Part shown: in pieces, positions 16,193-23,266 of the stretch
Numbering within the stretch: position 1 is the stretch's first letter
Layout of the letters: the number at the start of each line of letters is the position of its first letter
NCBI GenBank assembly: GCA_944325565.1
Contig: CALVAT010000008.1
Location: 1 to 43,946 of the forward strand
Reading direction: 5' to 3'
Origin: Candidatus Gastranaerophilales bacterium
Lineage (GTDB): Bacteria; Cyanobacteriota; Vampirovibrionia; Gastranaerophilales; Gastranaerophilaceae
Length of the DNA stretch: 43,946 nt
Notes under the pieces: generated by a model
Told to the model about the DNA's origin: nothing
Database searches by the model: none
What the model saw: the letters and a program-made list of their open reading frames with translations, nothing else
Program-made: the position numbers and the translations under genes

Positions 16193-16816
16193 ATGAGCAA
16201 AAATAATTACGTATATGTACTGGACGGAAAATTATACATTAATCTTACTAATCTATGCACAAATGACTGTGTATTCTGCATACGCTCGATAAAAGATGAT
16301 GTTGTCGGAGCAAACCTTTTTCTTGACAGTGAAAAACTTGATGTTGAAGAAGTAAAAAAACAGCTAGATGACATCAAACCTGAAAATTATAAAGAAATAG
16401 TCTTTTGCGGATATGGCGAACCAATCTTAAAACTAGAAGAATTAAAAGAAACCGCAAGATATATCAAAGAAAAATATCCCCACCTGAAAACAAGAATCAA
16501 CACAAACGGACACGGAAATCTGGTATACAAAAGAAATATTGTTCCAGAATTAAAAGGCTTGATAGACAGTGTTTCCATAAGCTTTAACGGTGAAAATAAA
16601 AAAATCTACGATGAGCTATCCAGACCCAAAATAGAAAATGCCTACGAAGGAATGAAAGAATTTATAAAAGAATGTGTCAAAGCAGGTATCCAAACCACTG
16701 CAACTATTGTAACAGGCTACAAAAACTACAAAGTTGATTTAAAAGACTGCAAAAATCAGATAGAAAATCTCGGAGCAACTTTTAGAGAAAGACCCTGGCT
16801 GGACAATGGATATTAA
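16193..16816 (+). CDS. TatD-associated-type radical SAM protein
   Basis: Predicted 4Fe-4S enzyme using S-adenosylmethionine; substrate unknown. The 207-aa protein opens with VLDGKLYINLTNLCTNDCVF and carries the cluster motif Cys22-x3-Cys26-x2-Cys29. Next come the glycine-rich SAM loop IVFCGYGEP, the strand TRINTNGHGN and the substrate-side VSISFNGENKKIYDELSRP. The short length and the NLTN-C-x3-C-x2-CIR opening fit the family named for proximity to TatD nucleases. No TatD gene is in this window. I chose the ATG at 16193 for its AGGGAG ribosome site; the frame is open from 16163. A TATAAT at 16166-16171 gives a likely promoter. The stop lies four bases before the convergent vWA gene end. Confidence 0.85.
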   Translation: MSKNNYVYVLDGKLYINLTNLCTNDCVFCIRSIKDDVVGANLFLDSEKLDVEEVKKQLDDIKPENYKEIVFCGYGEPILKLEELKETARYIKEKYPHLKTRINTNGHGNLVYKRNIVPELKGLIDSVSISFNGENKKIYDELSRPKIENAYEGMKEFIKECVKAGIQTTATIVTGYKNYKVDLKDCKNQIENLGATFRERPWLDNGY

Positions 16817-16820
16817 TAAA

Positions 16821-17546
16821 TCAATGTAAAATGATTTTGCCCTGCACTTCTTTTCTTGCACCAAAAGAACTCTGCAAACTCTCTAAGAGTTCTGCGGCAG
16901 TGTTTGCGCTATAAAATTTTCCGCTTGTAACAAGTGCAGTGCATTTAAGCTGGTTGTTTGCTTCTGTATCATAAATATTAAAGGCAATAACATCTATAAA
17001 AATATCCTGACGGGTTTTAGTTAGCTCCATAACATAATCACACGGACTTTCATCACAGTTTTCCCCGCCGTCAGAGAGAAGAATGATTCTTTTCTTGCCG
17101 TTTACTCCCGCAAAATCTGAATTAACCGCCTGTTTTAGAGAATAGGTAATAGGTGTCCAGCCTGTTGGTTTCAGACTGAAAAGTGCACTTTGGATTGCAG
17201 CACCGCTGTTTTTTGACATAGGAACAATAAGAGAACTGGCTTTGCAGGCAGCATTGGGGAGTACAAATCCGCCTTTATGCCCGTAGACCCTTAAGCCCAC
17301 CCTTTTTTCGGGAGGCAAGTTAGGTATCAGCTCCTGCATGGTATCAAGTACCATATTGATTTTGCTCGTACCATGAAGTTTTTCACTCATACTGTTAGAA
17401 AAATCAACAATAAATAGTATAAATTCTTCCTCCGCTCCCTTAGGGTCAAAACTCTGACATGGAGCGGATTTTACAAATGTACTCTTTACAAAAATCAAAA
17501 AAAGTACTATAAATATAACAAGTAGTTTACTGGATGTAGTTTTCAT
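16821..17546 (-). CDS. Exported von Willebrand factor A domain protein
   Basis: Predicted extracytoplasmic metal-dependent adhesion or binding protein. A signal peptide or N-terminal anchor spans residues 1-28 (SKLLVIFIVLFLIFV core, then KSAPC). If the cysteine at 30 is lipidated it would be atypical, since no canonical lipobox is seen. The vWA domain fills the rest of the 241 aa. The MIDAS motif is complete: Asp48-x-Ser50-x-Ser52 (DFSNS), a Thr in GWTPITYSL, and Asp in LLSDGGENCD. Paired cysteines (NCDESPCD) suggest disulphides. The start is only 28 bases from that of the divergent nitroreductase-fold gene, and I see no clear ribosome site. vWA proteins often act with AAA or protease partners, but none is adjacent. 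Confidence 0.85.
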   Translation of the reverse strand: MKTTSSKLLVIFIVLFLIFVKSTFVKSAPCQSFDPKGAEEEFILFIVDFSNSMSEKLHGTSKINMVLDTMQELIPNLPPEKRVGLRVYGHKGGFVLPNAACKASSLIVPMSKNSGAAIQSALFSLKPTGWTPITYSLKQAVNSDFAGVNGKKRIILLSDGGENCDESPCDYVMELTKTRQDIFIDVIAFNIYDTEANNQLKCTALVTSGKFYSANTAAELLESLQSSFGARKEVQGKIILH

Positions 17547-17574
17547 AACGTGTTAAATATTGGAGTCAATTAAG

Positions 17575-18105
17575 ATGTGTGCAGCAGCGCAAGCCCCTGC
17601 GAAAAGTTTTGCAAATTTACTTAGTACAGCTAAAGGTATCAAAAAATTTAAAAAGAAAATACCCCCCGTTGAGGCTATAACTCAAATAGTAGACTCGGGT
17701 AAGAGTGTATTGCCTGTCGAGTTATCTAAAAGGTTAGAATTTATAGTTATCTATGATGAAAAAATGAAAAACCGTATGGCTCAGGCTTCAGAGTCCATGT
17801 TTCACAATCTTTATGAAAAATCAACAAACGAAATCGATAGAGCCAAACTAAACGCTTATATGCATTACTCTATGTTTTTTATAAAAGCACCTGTAGTAAT
17901 TGCTCTTATTCAAAAATCACCTTTTGAGGCTAATTTAAATGACATGATAAAAGCAATGGAAATCTGTTCAGAAATATATCATCTGGATATTTTTGAACTT
18001 ATGCCACAATTGAATGCTCACAGAGATTTTGCTGATATTTTAGGCTTTGAAAAACCTGCACAGGTTTTAACAATTCTTTCCGTCGGATATACAGAATCTA
18101 ATTAA
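17575..18105 (+). CDS. Degenerate nitroreductase-fold protein
   Basis: Function uncertain. The 176-aa protein follows the nitroreductase layout: AKGIKKFKKKIPPVEAITQI at the place of the usual R-R-S-x-R-x-F start, LEFIVIYDEKMKNRMAQASE in place of the QPWxFIVV segment, KAPVVIALI in the centre, and ADILGFEKPAQVLTILSVGY at the C-terminus, where the family has its closing 'ILG...GYP' strand. The FMN-contact residues of active members (the first arginines and the SxxNxQPW loop) are replaced, so flavin binding is doubtful. I chose the ATG at 17575, preceded by GGAG, over an upstream TTG at 17560 that overlaps this site. It diverges from the vWA gene across 28 bases. Confidence 0.6.
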   Translation: MCAAAQAPAKSFANLLSTAKGIKKFKKKIPPVEAITQIVDSGKSVLPVELSKRLEFIVIYDEKMKNRMAQASESMFHNLYEKSTNEIDRAKLNAYMHYSMFFIKAPVVIALIQKSPFEANLNDMIKAMEICSEIYHLDIFELMPQLNAHRDFADILGFEKPAQVLTILSVGYTESN

Positions 18106-18183
18106 CTTTTACGGATGATTGCATTTTAAAGCTGAATTTTATATATTGATTAATATTACTTTTAGCAATATATGGAGTTTAGT

Positions 18184-19059
18184 ATGTTATCTTTCATAAA
18201 CAATCATCATCATTTTATTTTTACAGTTTTACCGGACTTTTTGCACAACAAATGGACATTGATGGTTATCAACTTATTTATATTTGCCTGTTTAATAAAG
18301 ATAGCTAATTTATTAATAGATAAATTTATTGATAAAATAGCCCAGTACAAAAACGATTACGAGTTTAAAAAACAGCTGATTACACTAAAATCAATTGCAA
18401 AATCAATTGTTGACACAGTAATTGTAATGTTCGCCGGAATATACATTTTAAATGTTCTGGGTGTAGATATAAGACCTATTCTCACAGCTGCCGGTGTTCT
18501 GGGTGTTGCAGTAGGTTTTGGGGCAAAGAGATTTTTCGAAGATATTATCACAGGCGCATCACTTTTGTTGGAAGGACAGGTACGCGTAGGTGATTATATT
18601 GAAATTTCTGGTCATGAAGGCGTTGTAGAAAAAATAGATATAAAACTTATACAAATCAGAGATTTGCAGGGCCGTGTCCATTATATAAGAAACGGTATGG
18701 TGGATATTGTTGTAAATTATACCCGTGATTTTGCTTATTATGTATTTGATCTGGGTGTAAGCTATGATGCTGATATAAACTATGTCATACAGGCTTTAAA
18801 AGAAACAGATGAAGAGTTTAGAGCGAATGCCACGTGCAAAGATTGTGTACTTGCTCCTTTAGAAATCCTCGGCGTGGACAAATTTGATGATTCCGCTGTT
18901 ATCGTAAGAGCAAGAATTAAAACCAAACCAATAAAACAATGGGAAGTAGGTCGTGCATTCAATAAAGCAATAAAAGAAAAATTTGATGCTAAAGGTATCG
19001 AAATCCCATTCCCTCAGACAACTGTCCACATGGTTAAAGATGAAAAAAGTTTGTGCTAA
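18184..19059 (+). CDS. mscS: Small-conductance mechanosensitive channel, MscS family
   Basis: Inner-membrane channel that opens on membrane tension during hypo-osmotic shock. The 291-aa protein has three membrane segments (about 25-45, 78-100, 105-130), the last being the pore helix with the Gly/Ala pattern AAGVLGVAVGFGAKRFFEDI. The beta domain LLLEGQVRVGDYIEISGHEG follows and then the C-terminal alpha/beta domain ending in GIEIPFPQTTVHM. All are standard for the MscS core, with no extra N-terminal domain. The start at 18184 is supported by GGAG six bases upstream; a possible ATG four codons earlier would place this site inside the gene. It stands between the nitroreductase-like gene and rsfS in the same direction. 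Confidence 0.93.
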   Translation: MLSFINNHHHFIFTVLPDFLHNKWTLMVINLFIFACLIKIANLLIDKFIDKIAQYKNDYEFKKQLITLKSIAKSIVDTVIVMFAGIYILNVLGVDIRPILTAAGVLGVAVGFGAKRFFEDIITGASLLLEGQVRVGDYIEISGHEGVVEKIDIKLIQIRDLQGRVHYIRNGMVDIVVNYTRDFAYYVFDLGVSYDADINYVIQALKETDEEFRANATCKDCVLAPLEILGVDKFDDSAVIVRARIKTKPIKQWEVGRAFNKAIKEKFDAKGIEIPFPQTTVHMVKDEKSLC

Positions 19060-19106
19060 AATAACAAAGCGTCACACTATTAAAAAGTTAAGAAAAGGAA
19101 GTTAAA

Positions 19107-19505
19107 TTGACAGAAATAAGTTCATACAAACTGGCAAGCGTTATCGCAAGAATTTTAGATGACAAGCTTGCAAAGGATATTACAATCTTAAATATCAGTA
19201 ATGTTTCAGTACTGGCAGATTATTTTGTAATATGTTCTGCTGATACAAATACTCAGGTAAAGGCTCTAACCGGCTATATCCGTGATAGAATCAAGCACCT
19301 GTTTGAAAGAATTCCCTCAGGAGAAGAAAATGATTTAAAAAACAGATGGAATTTGCTTGATTACGGTGATGTAATTGTACATGTTCTTCACAGAGAAGAA
19401 AGAGAAACATATGCAATAGAAAAATTCTGGTCACACGCTCATAAAATTGATAGACAGGACTGGGAAGCTGAATCTAAAGAATATTCGGAATACGAAAATA
19501 TATAA
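19107..19505 (+). CDS. rsfS: Ribosomal silencing factor RsfS
   Basis: Binds ribosomal protein L14 on the large subunit and blocks subunit joining when nutrients are short. The 132-aa protein has the family features DDKLAKDITILNISNVSVLA followed by DYFVICSADTNTQVKAL, and the conserved C-terminal WNLLDYGDVIVHVLHREERE and YAIEKFW. The start is TTG at 19107 with the ribosome site AAAGGAAG; no ATG is near. The final 15 or so residues (acidic) extend past the conserved domain. RsfS often follows nadD, which is not here. A terminator lies just behind it. Confidence 0.94.
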   Translation: MTEISSYKLASVIARILDDKLAKDITILNISNVSVLADYFVICSADTNTQVKALTGYIRDRIKHLFERIPSGEENDLKNRWNLLDYGDVIVHVLHREERETYAIEKFWSHAHKIDRQDWEAESKEYSEYENI

Positions 19506-19510
19506 AACAT

Positions 19511-19544
19511 AAAAGAGGCGTAATAAAAATAATACGCCTCTTTT
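19511..19544. terminator. Bidirectional terminator between rsfS and the Cys-rich gene
   Basis: AAAAGAGGCGTA (19511-19522) pairs perfectly with TACGCCTCTTTT (19533-19544) around a 10-base A/T-rich loop. A- and T-runs on both sides suit the two convergent genes. Confidence 0.88.
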
Positions 19545-19563
19545 AATTTATATCTTCAATTCA

Positions 19564-20154
19564 TTAACATTTACATTTGTCGCCTTTGGTCAGCTTTTTG
19601 TATTCATCTTTCTGACACTGGTTTAATATTTCCATAAAACATTTTTTGTGATCTTTTTGTTTGTCTTTTATTTCTGATTTCAAATCTCTTATTTTCTGCC
19701 TTTGTTCGCGTTTGGCACTCCAGCTGCATTTTTCACATTTCATTTTTTCGAGTTTGGCTTTTTCCTGTTTGCAGCACATTTTTAATGGAGCAATTTCATC
19801 AAAGAACTTTTCATCTATACATTTGCCCTTTACTCTTTGTTCCTGACTCAAGCCCAATTTTGTATAAATTTCACATCTTTTTTCAAAATATTTAGTTTTC
19901 CAAGCTTGAATTTCCTCGCAGGAGTTGAAAACAGGAGCGCTTCCGCAGTCACAGTCTTTTTTTCCACATGTTGGACAGGGGTCTTTTTTTTCCTCACACG
20001 GCTTTGCGCAGGGAGATGACGACGGACAAACAATCGGGACTATTGAAGCCTGAGACGGTGACGGGATAGATGTTGACGACGGTACAGGTGCTGCTTGAGC
20101 GCTTAAAATCGAGCACAACATAGCTGCACAGAGGGTGATTGCAGTTTTTTTCAT
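19564..20154 (-). CDS. Exported cysteine-rich protein, Spy/CpxP-like helical tail
   Basis: Unknown function in the periplasm or cell surface. A classic signal peptide covers residues 1-21 (TAITLCAAMLCSILSAQAA). A Pro/Ser-rich segment follows, then a cysteine cluster (PCPTCGKKDCDCG) and a charged helical domain with KLGLSQEQRVKGKC, MCCKQEKAKLEKMKCEKC and DKQKDHKKCFMEILNQCQKD. The mature part has 18 cysteines in about 175 residues. The two 'L-x-x-x-Q' helical repeats resemble the LTxxQ pattern of Spy/CpxP metal- and stress-responsive chaperones, but the cysteines are unusual there. The next gene upstream encodes a Fur-family metal regulator, and an 8-5-8 palindrome overlaps its -10 box, so metal-linked control is plausible. 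The ATG has an AGGAG site. Confidence 0.75.
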   Translation of the reverse strand: MKKTAITLCAAMLCSILSAQAAPVPSSTSIPSPSQASIVPIVCPSSSPCAKPCEEKKDPCPTCGKKDCDCGSAPVFNSCEEIQAWKTKYFEKRCEIYTKLGLSQEQRVKGKCIDEKFFDEIAPLKMCCKQEKAKLEKMKCEKCSWSAKREQRQKIRDLKSEIKDKQKDHKKCFMEILNQCQKDEYKKLTKGDKCKC

Positions 20155-20186
20155 ATAATTCTCCTTAACTTTAAATAACCTTTGTT

Positions 20187-20226
20187 ATTTATAAGTTAAT
20201 TATAAATATTGCATCACATCAGTAAA
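20187..20226 (-). promoter_or_regulatory. Promoter with palindromic operator for the Cys-rich gene
   Basis: On the minus strand TTTACT (20226-20221) and TATAAT (20204-20199) are 16 bases apart. The -10 overlaps a perfect inverted repeat ATTTATAA-gttaa-TTATAAAT (20187-20207). It resembles but does not equal a PerR box (the spacer is two bases too long). The neighbouring Fur-family protein is the obvious candidate binder. Confidence 0.5.
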
Positions 20227-20266
20227 CGACAAAAGAGCAAGGCCTGTCGGGCTATTTTCAAGTACT

Positions 20267-20695
20267 TTAACTATGTTTTTGCGCACAATTTTTGCATTCG
20301 CCATACAGTTCAAACTTGTGTCCGGTGATGCAGAATCCAGTTTTATCCTCTATACTCTTCTCTAGTTCTTTTACCGGACAATCGTCTATGGGTATCATTT
20401 TTTTACATTTCACACATATCATATAATGATGATGGGTGTGAGAATCTTTTACAATTTCATATAAAGCTCTGTTATCATCCAGAGTTGTAACTTTATGGAC
20501 TATATTGAGATTAACAAGTTTTTCGATAATTCTGTAAACAGTAGAGAGAGAGATTTTATTGTTCAATTTTTTTATACTCTCATAAATATCTTCTACTGCC
20601 ATTGGAGAAGCCCCTTGCTGCAGCAATGAAATAACGTCATCTCTGTTTTTTGATGCTCTCAAGCCTTTTAGTTTTTCAGATATTTGATGTTGCAT
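20267..20695 (-). CDS. Fur-family metal-responsive repressor (Zur/Fur type)
   Basis: Metal-dependent transcriptional repressor, cytoplasmic, dimeric. The 142-aa protein has the N-terminal winged helix (NRDDVISLLQQ, ...VEDIYESIKKLN, recognition helix SLSTVYRIIEKL) and the C-terminal dimer domain with metal ligands: THHHYMICVKCKKM (His88-90, Cys94, Cys97), ITGHKFELYGECKNC (His126, Cys134, Cys137). Both CxxC pairs of the structural zinc site are intact. Whether the sensed metal is zinc, iron or peroxide-linked iron cannot be decided from the sequence, although the His/Cys pattern suits Zur or Fur better than PerR. It lies in line with the Cys-rich gene, 112 bases upstream of it. Confidence 0.92.
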   Translation of the reverse strand: MQHQISEKLKGLRASKNRDDVISLLQQGASPMAVEDIYESIKKLNNKISLSTVYRIIEKLVNLNIVHKVTTLDDNRALYEIVKDSHTHHHYMICVKCKKMIPIDDCPVKELEKSIEDKTGFCITGHKFELYGECKNCAQKHS

Positions 20696-20774
20696 TTTTA
20701 TCCCCGTTACAAAAATTTTAACACAGTTTTCGAATTATTGTGACCTCAAATTTGCTAATAAACACCCATCCAAA

Positions 20775-20811
20775 ACAAAACCCCCGCCGAATAACTCAAC
20801 GAGGGTTTTGT
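20775..20811 (-). terminator. Terminator of the acetyl-CoA synthetase gene
   Basis: On the minus strand ACAAAACCC (20811-20803) pairs with GGGTTTTGT (20783-20775), with extra CG pairing inside, followed by a T-rich tail. It lies 20 bases after the stop codon. Confidence 0.8.
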
Positions 20812-20831
20812 GAAATATTGTAATTTTACAA

Positions 20832-22997
20832 CTACTTGCTGCAAGAACAGCATTCGCTTCCGCAGCCGAAGTATTCTTTAACTTCATCAACTCTTACTTT
20901 GATACGTCCGTCAACAGCAATGCCTTCGCCTGTTTTTTCAGAGATAAGCAGCGGGTTGATATCCAGCTCATCAATGAATTTGAAGTCATTAACCATTTGT
21001 GACAATCTAAGAAGAGTTTCTTGAATTTGTGCAATATCAGCAGGTTTAGTGCCTCTTGCACCCTTCAAGAGTTCATAAGCTTTAACTGACTTAATCATTT
21101 CATCAGCATCGATGTCAGTTAACGGAGCAATTCTGAAAGTAACATCTTTCATAGTTTCGATAAATACACCGCCTAAACCGAACATCATCATAGGACCGTA
21201 TTGCGGGTCTGTTGCAATACCGCAAACCATTTCACGGTTGCCTTTAACCATTTCTTGAATGATTACACCTTCAAGACCGTCAATAAGTCCTTTTTCTGTC
21301 AATTTAGCGATTAAGTCTTTGTATTCGGCTCTCAATTGTTCTTCTGACTGGATGTTTACTCTAACACCGCCAACATCAGTTTTGTGAGATGTTGTTTTAG
21401 ATGTCATTTTCATAACAACAGGATAACCGATAGAGTTGCCAAGGTTTACAACTTCTTCTTCGTTAGTTGCAAGACCGTATTTGCAAGCTCTGATACCGTA
21501 TGCATTCAATACGTCGATAGATTCGAGTGTTGTTAACTGTGCACGTCCGTCTGCAACTGCAGCTTTGATGATTTTTTCAGCTTTAGCTTTGTCAACATCA
21601 AATACAGGAATCTTGCCTTCAGGTCTTTCCATCCATTTTCTTTGCTGGTTAAGTCTGTTAAATCCGTCAGCAGCTTCTTCAGCGTACATAAAGAACGGCA
21701 TATTAACGTCCATGTTGGAAAGTTTTGTGAAGAATTCACTCTTAGTCATGAAAATACCGATGATTGGTTTTTCAGGATATTTAGCCTTGATTTCCATCAA
21801 TGCCTGAGCAACATCAATATCTTTCAAACCTAAGAACGGCAAGTAAATAACACCTATCATATCAACGTTTTCATCAGCAATAACAGTTTCAAGTGTTTGT
21901 TTGTAGTGTTCGATAGGAGCCGAAGCAATCATATCTACAGGGTTTTTAACACTTGCTGCAGCAGGTAAGAAACTTCTTAATTTTTCTTTTGTTGCGTCAG
22001 AAAGCTTAGCCATTTGCATACCGTATTCGCAAACAGCGTCTGTAGCCATGATGCCGGGGCCGCCAGAGTTAGTAATAATAGCTACTCTGTCACCTTTCGG
22101 TATCGGAGAAGTTGCAAATACTTTAGCTGTAGCAAAAAGGTTTTTCAAAGAATATTCTCTGATAACACCTGACTGCTGCAATAAAGCGTTAGCAGCTTTA
22201 TCCGCACCTGCCAGAGAACCTGTGTGAGAAGAGGCTGCTGAAGCACCTGCTGCTGAACGTCCTGCTTTTAAAGCAAGGATAGGTTTTTTCTTAGTAATTC
22301 TTGTAGCTAATTTTCTGAAGTTAGCAGGGTTTTGAATAGATTCCATGTACAACAAAATCTGTTGAACATCATCTTCATTTTCCCAGTATTCAATAGCAGT
22401 TTCTGCGTTAACATCAGCCTGATTTCCGATAGAAATGAATTGAGCAAAACCGAGGTTGAGGTCTTTTAAAATGTTCAAGATACCGCCGCCTAAAGCACCT
22501 GATTGAGAAACAAAACCGATGTTGCCTCTTTCAGGAAGAGATTCAGCAAAGCAGCCGTCCATTCTGATATCAGGAGCTGTGTTAACAACGCCCAAGCAGT
22601 TCGGGCCAACGCATCTCATACCGTATTCTTTTAATTTAGCTACGAGTTGTTTTTCAGCCTCAGCACCTTCCGGGCCTGCTTCTTTAAAGCCTGCAGAAAT
22701 AATACAAATACCTTTAATACCTTTTTCGTGGCATTCGTCAATTGCGTTTAATACAAATTTTTGTGCAATAACGATGATTGCTAAATCTACCTCACCGGGG
22801 ATTTCTTTAACGCTTGTATAAGCTTTAAAACCTTGAATTTCTCCGCCTTTAGGGTTAACAGGATAGATATCACCCGTAAAATTATATTCTTTCAATCTTT
22901 TCATGATGTCAGAACCGATAGTATGGTCCTTTGTAGACGCACCGATAACAGCAATAGCTTTCGGACGCATAATTTTGTCTAGTTGTTCTTTTAGCAT
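20832..22997 (-). CDS. ADP-forming acetyl-CoA synthetase (acetate-CoA ligase), fused subunits
   Basis: Converts acetyl-CoA, ADP and phosphate to acetate, CoA and ATP: an energy-conserving last step of fermentation in the cytoplasm. The 721-aa protein is a fusion of both subunits. CoA-binding Rossmann domain at 1-140 (IAVIGASTKDHTIGSD); CoA-ligase domains at about 150-450 with SQSGALGGGI and the phospho-histidine region ASSHTGSLAG (His258); ATP-grasp domain at about 485-700 (YPVVMKMTSKTTSHKTDVGG, MFGLGGVFIE). The C-terminus is an odd cysteine-rich tail (GCGSECCSCSK), not needed for the known reaction. The start is supported by AAAGGTG. A pair of 9-bp direct repeats flanks its -35 region, suggesting control by an unknown regulator. 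Confidence 0.92.
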   Translation of the reverse strand: MLKEQLDKIMRPKAIAVIGASTKDHTIGSDIMKRLKEYNFTGDIYPVNPKGGEIQGFKAYTSVKEIPGEVDLAIIVIAQKFVLNAIDECHEKGIKGICIISAGFKEAGPEGAEAEKQLVAKLKEYGMRCVGPNCLGVVNTAPDIRMDGCFAESLPERGNIGFVSQSGALGGGILNILKDLNLGFAQFISIGNQADVNAETAIEYWENEDDVQQILLYMESIQNPANFRKLATRITKKKPILALKAGRSAAGASAASSHTGSLAGADKAANALLQQSGVIREYSLKNLFATAKVFATSPIPKGDRVAIITNSGGPGIMATDAVCEYGMQMAKLSDATKEKLRSFLPAAASVKNPVDMIASAPIEHYKQTLETVIADENVDMIGVIYLPFLGLKDIDVAQALMEIKAKYPEKPIIGIFMTKSEFFTKLSNMDVNMPFFMYAEEAADGFNRLNQQRKWMERPEGKIPVFDVDKAKAEKIIKAAVADGRAQLTTLESIDVLNAYGIRACKYGLATNEEEVVNLGNSIGYPVVMKMTSKTTSHKTDVGGVRVNIQSEEQLRAEYKDLIAKLTEKGLIDGLEGVIIQEMVKGNREMVCGIATDPQYGPMMMFGLGGVFIETMKDVTFRIAPLTDIDADEMIKSVKAYELLKGARGTKPADIAQIQETLLRLSQMVNDFKFIDELDINPLLISEKTGEGIAVDGRIKVRVDEVKEYFGCGSECCSCSK

Positions 22998-23028
22998 GTG
23001 TTCACCTTTCTTTTGAATTTATGCTTCT

Positions 23029-23067
23029 TTTATAATTTCACGATTAAATTTTCAAAAATCACGATTA
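23029..23067 (-). promoter_or_regulatory. Promoter and direct-repeat operator of the acetyl-CoA synthetase
   Basis: On the minus strand TTTTGA (23057-23052) and TATAAA (23034-23029) are 17 bases apart. TCACGATTA occurs twice, at 23038-23046 and 23059-23067. The period is exactly 21 bases (two helical turns), with one copy inside the promoter spacer and one just upstream of the -35. This is a typical operator layout. Confidence 0.6.
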
Positions 23068-23202
23068 GTTTATTTCCATCACTATAATTATCATACGAAA
23101 ATAATTTTTGTACAAATACGCAGGATGACTAAATTTTTTGAGTGACACATTGAAAAGATGACACTAGATTAAATATTATAAATATATCCCCCGACAAAAC
23201 AA

Positions 23203-23232
23203 TTTGCGAGCAGAAACAAATTAGCATATAAT
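23203..23232 (+). promoter_or_regulatory. Promoter of the aroC-aroK-aroB operon
   Basis: TTTGCG (23203-23208) and a perfect TATAAT (23227-23232) are 18 bases apart, about 35 bases before the aroC ATG. The upstream spacer (22998-23202) otherwise holds a TGACAC pair at 23143 and 23159 and no gene. Confidence 0.55.
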
Positions 23233-23266
23233 TGGCTGTATCAGCAGTAAAAAGAGAGCTTGTTAA

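Noticed and set aside
20187-20207. PerR box upstream of the Cys-rich gene
   Set aside because: The half-sites fit but the spacer is two bases too long, so I list it only as a general operator.
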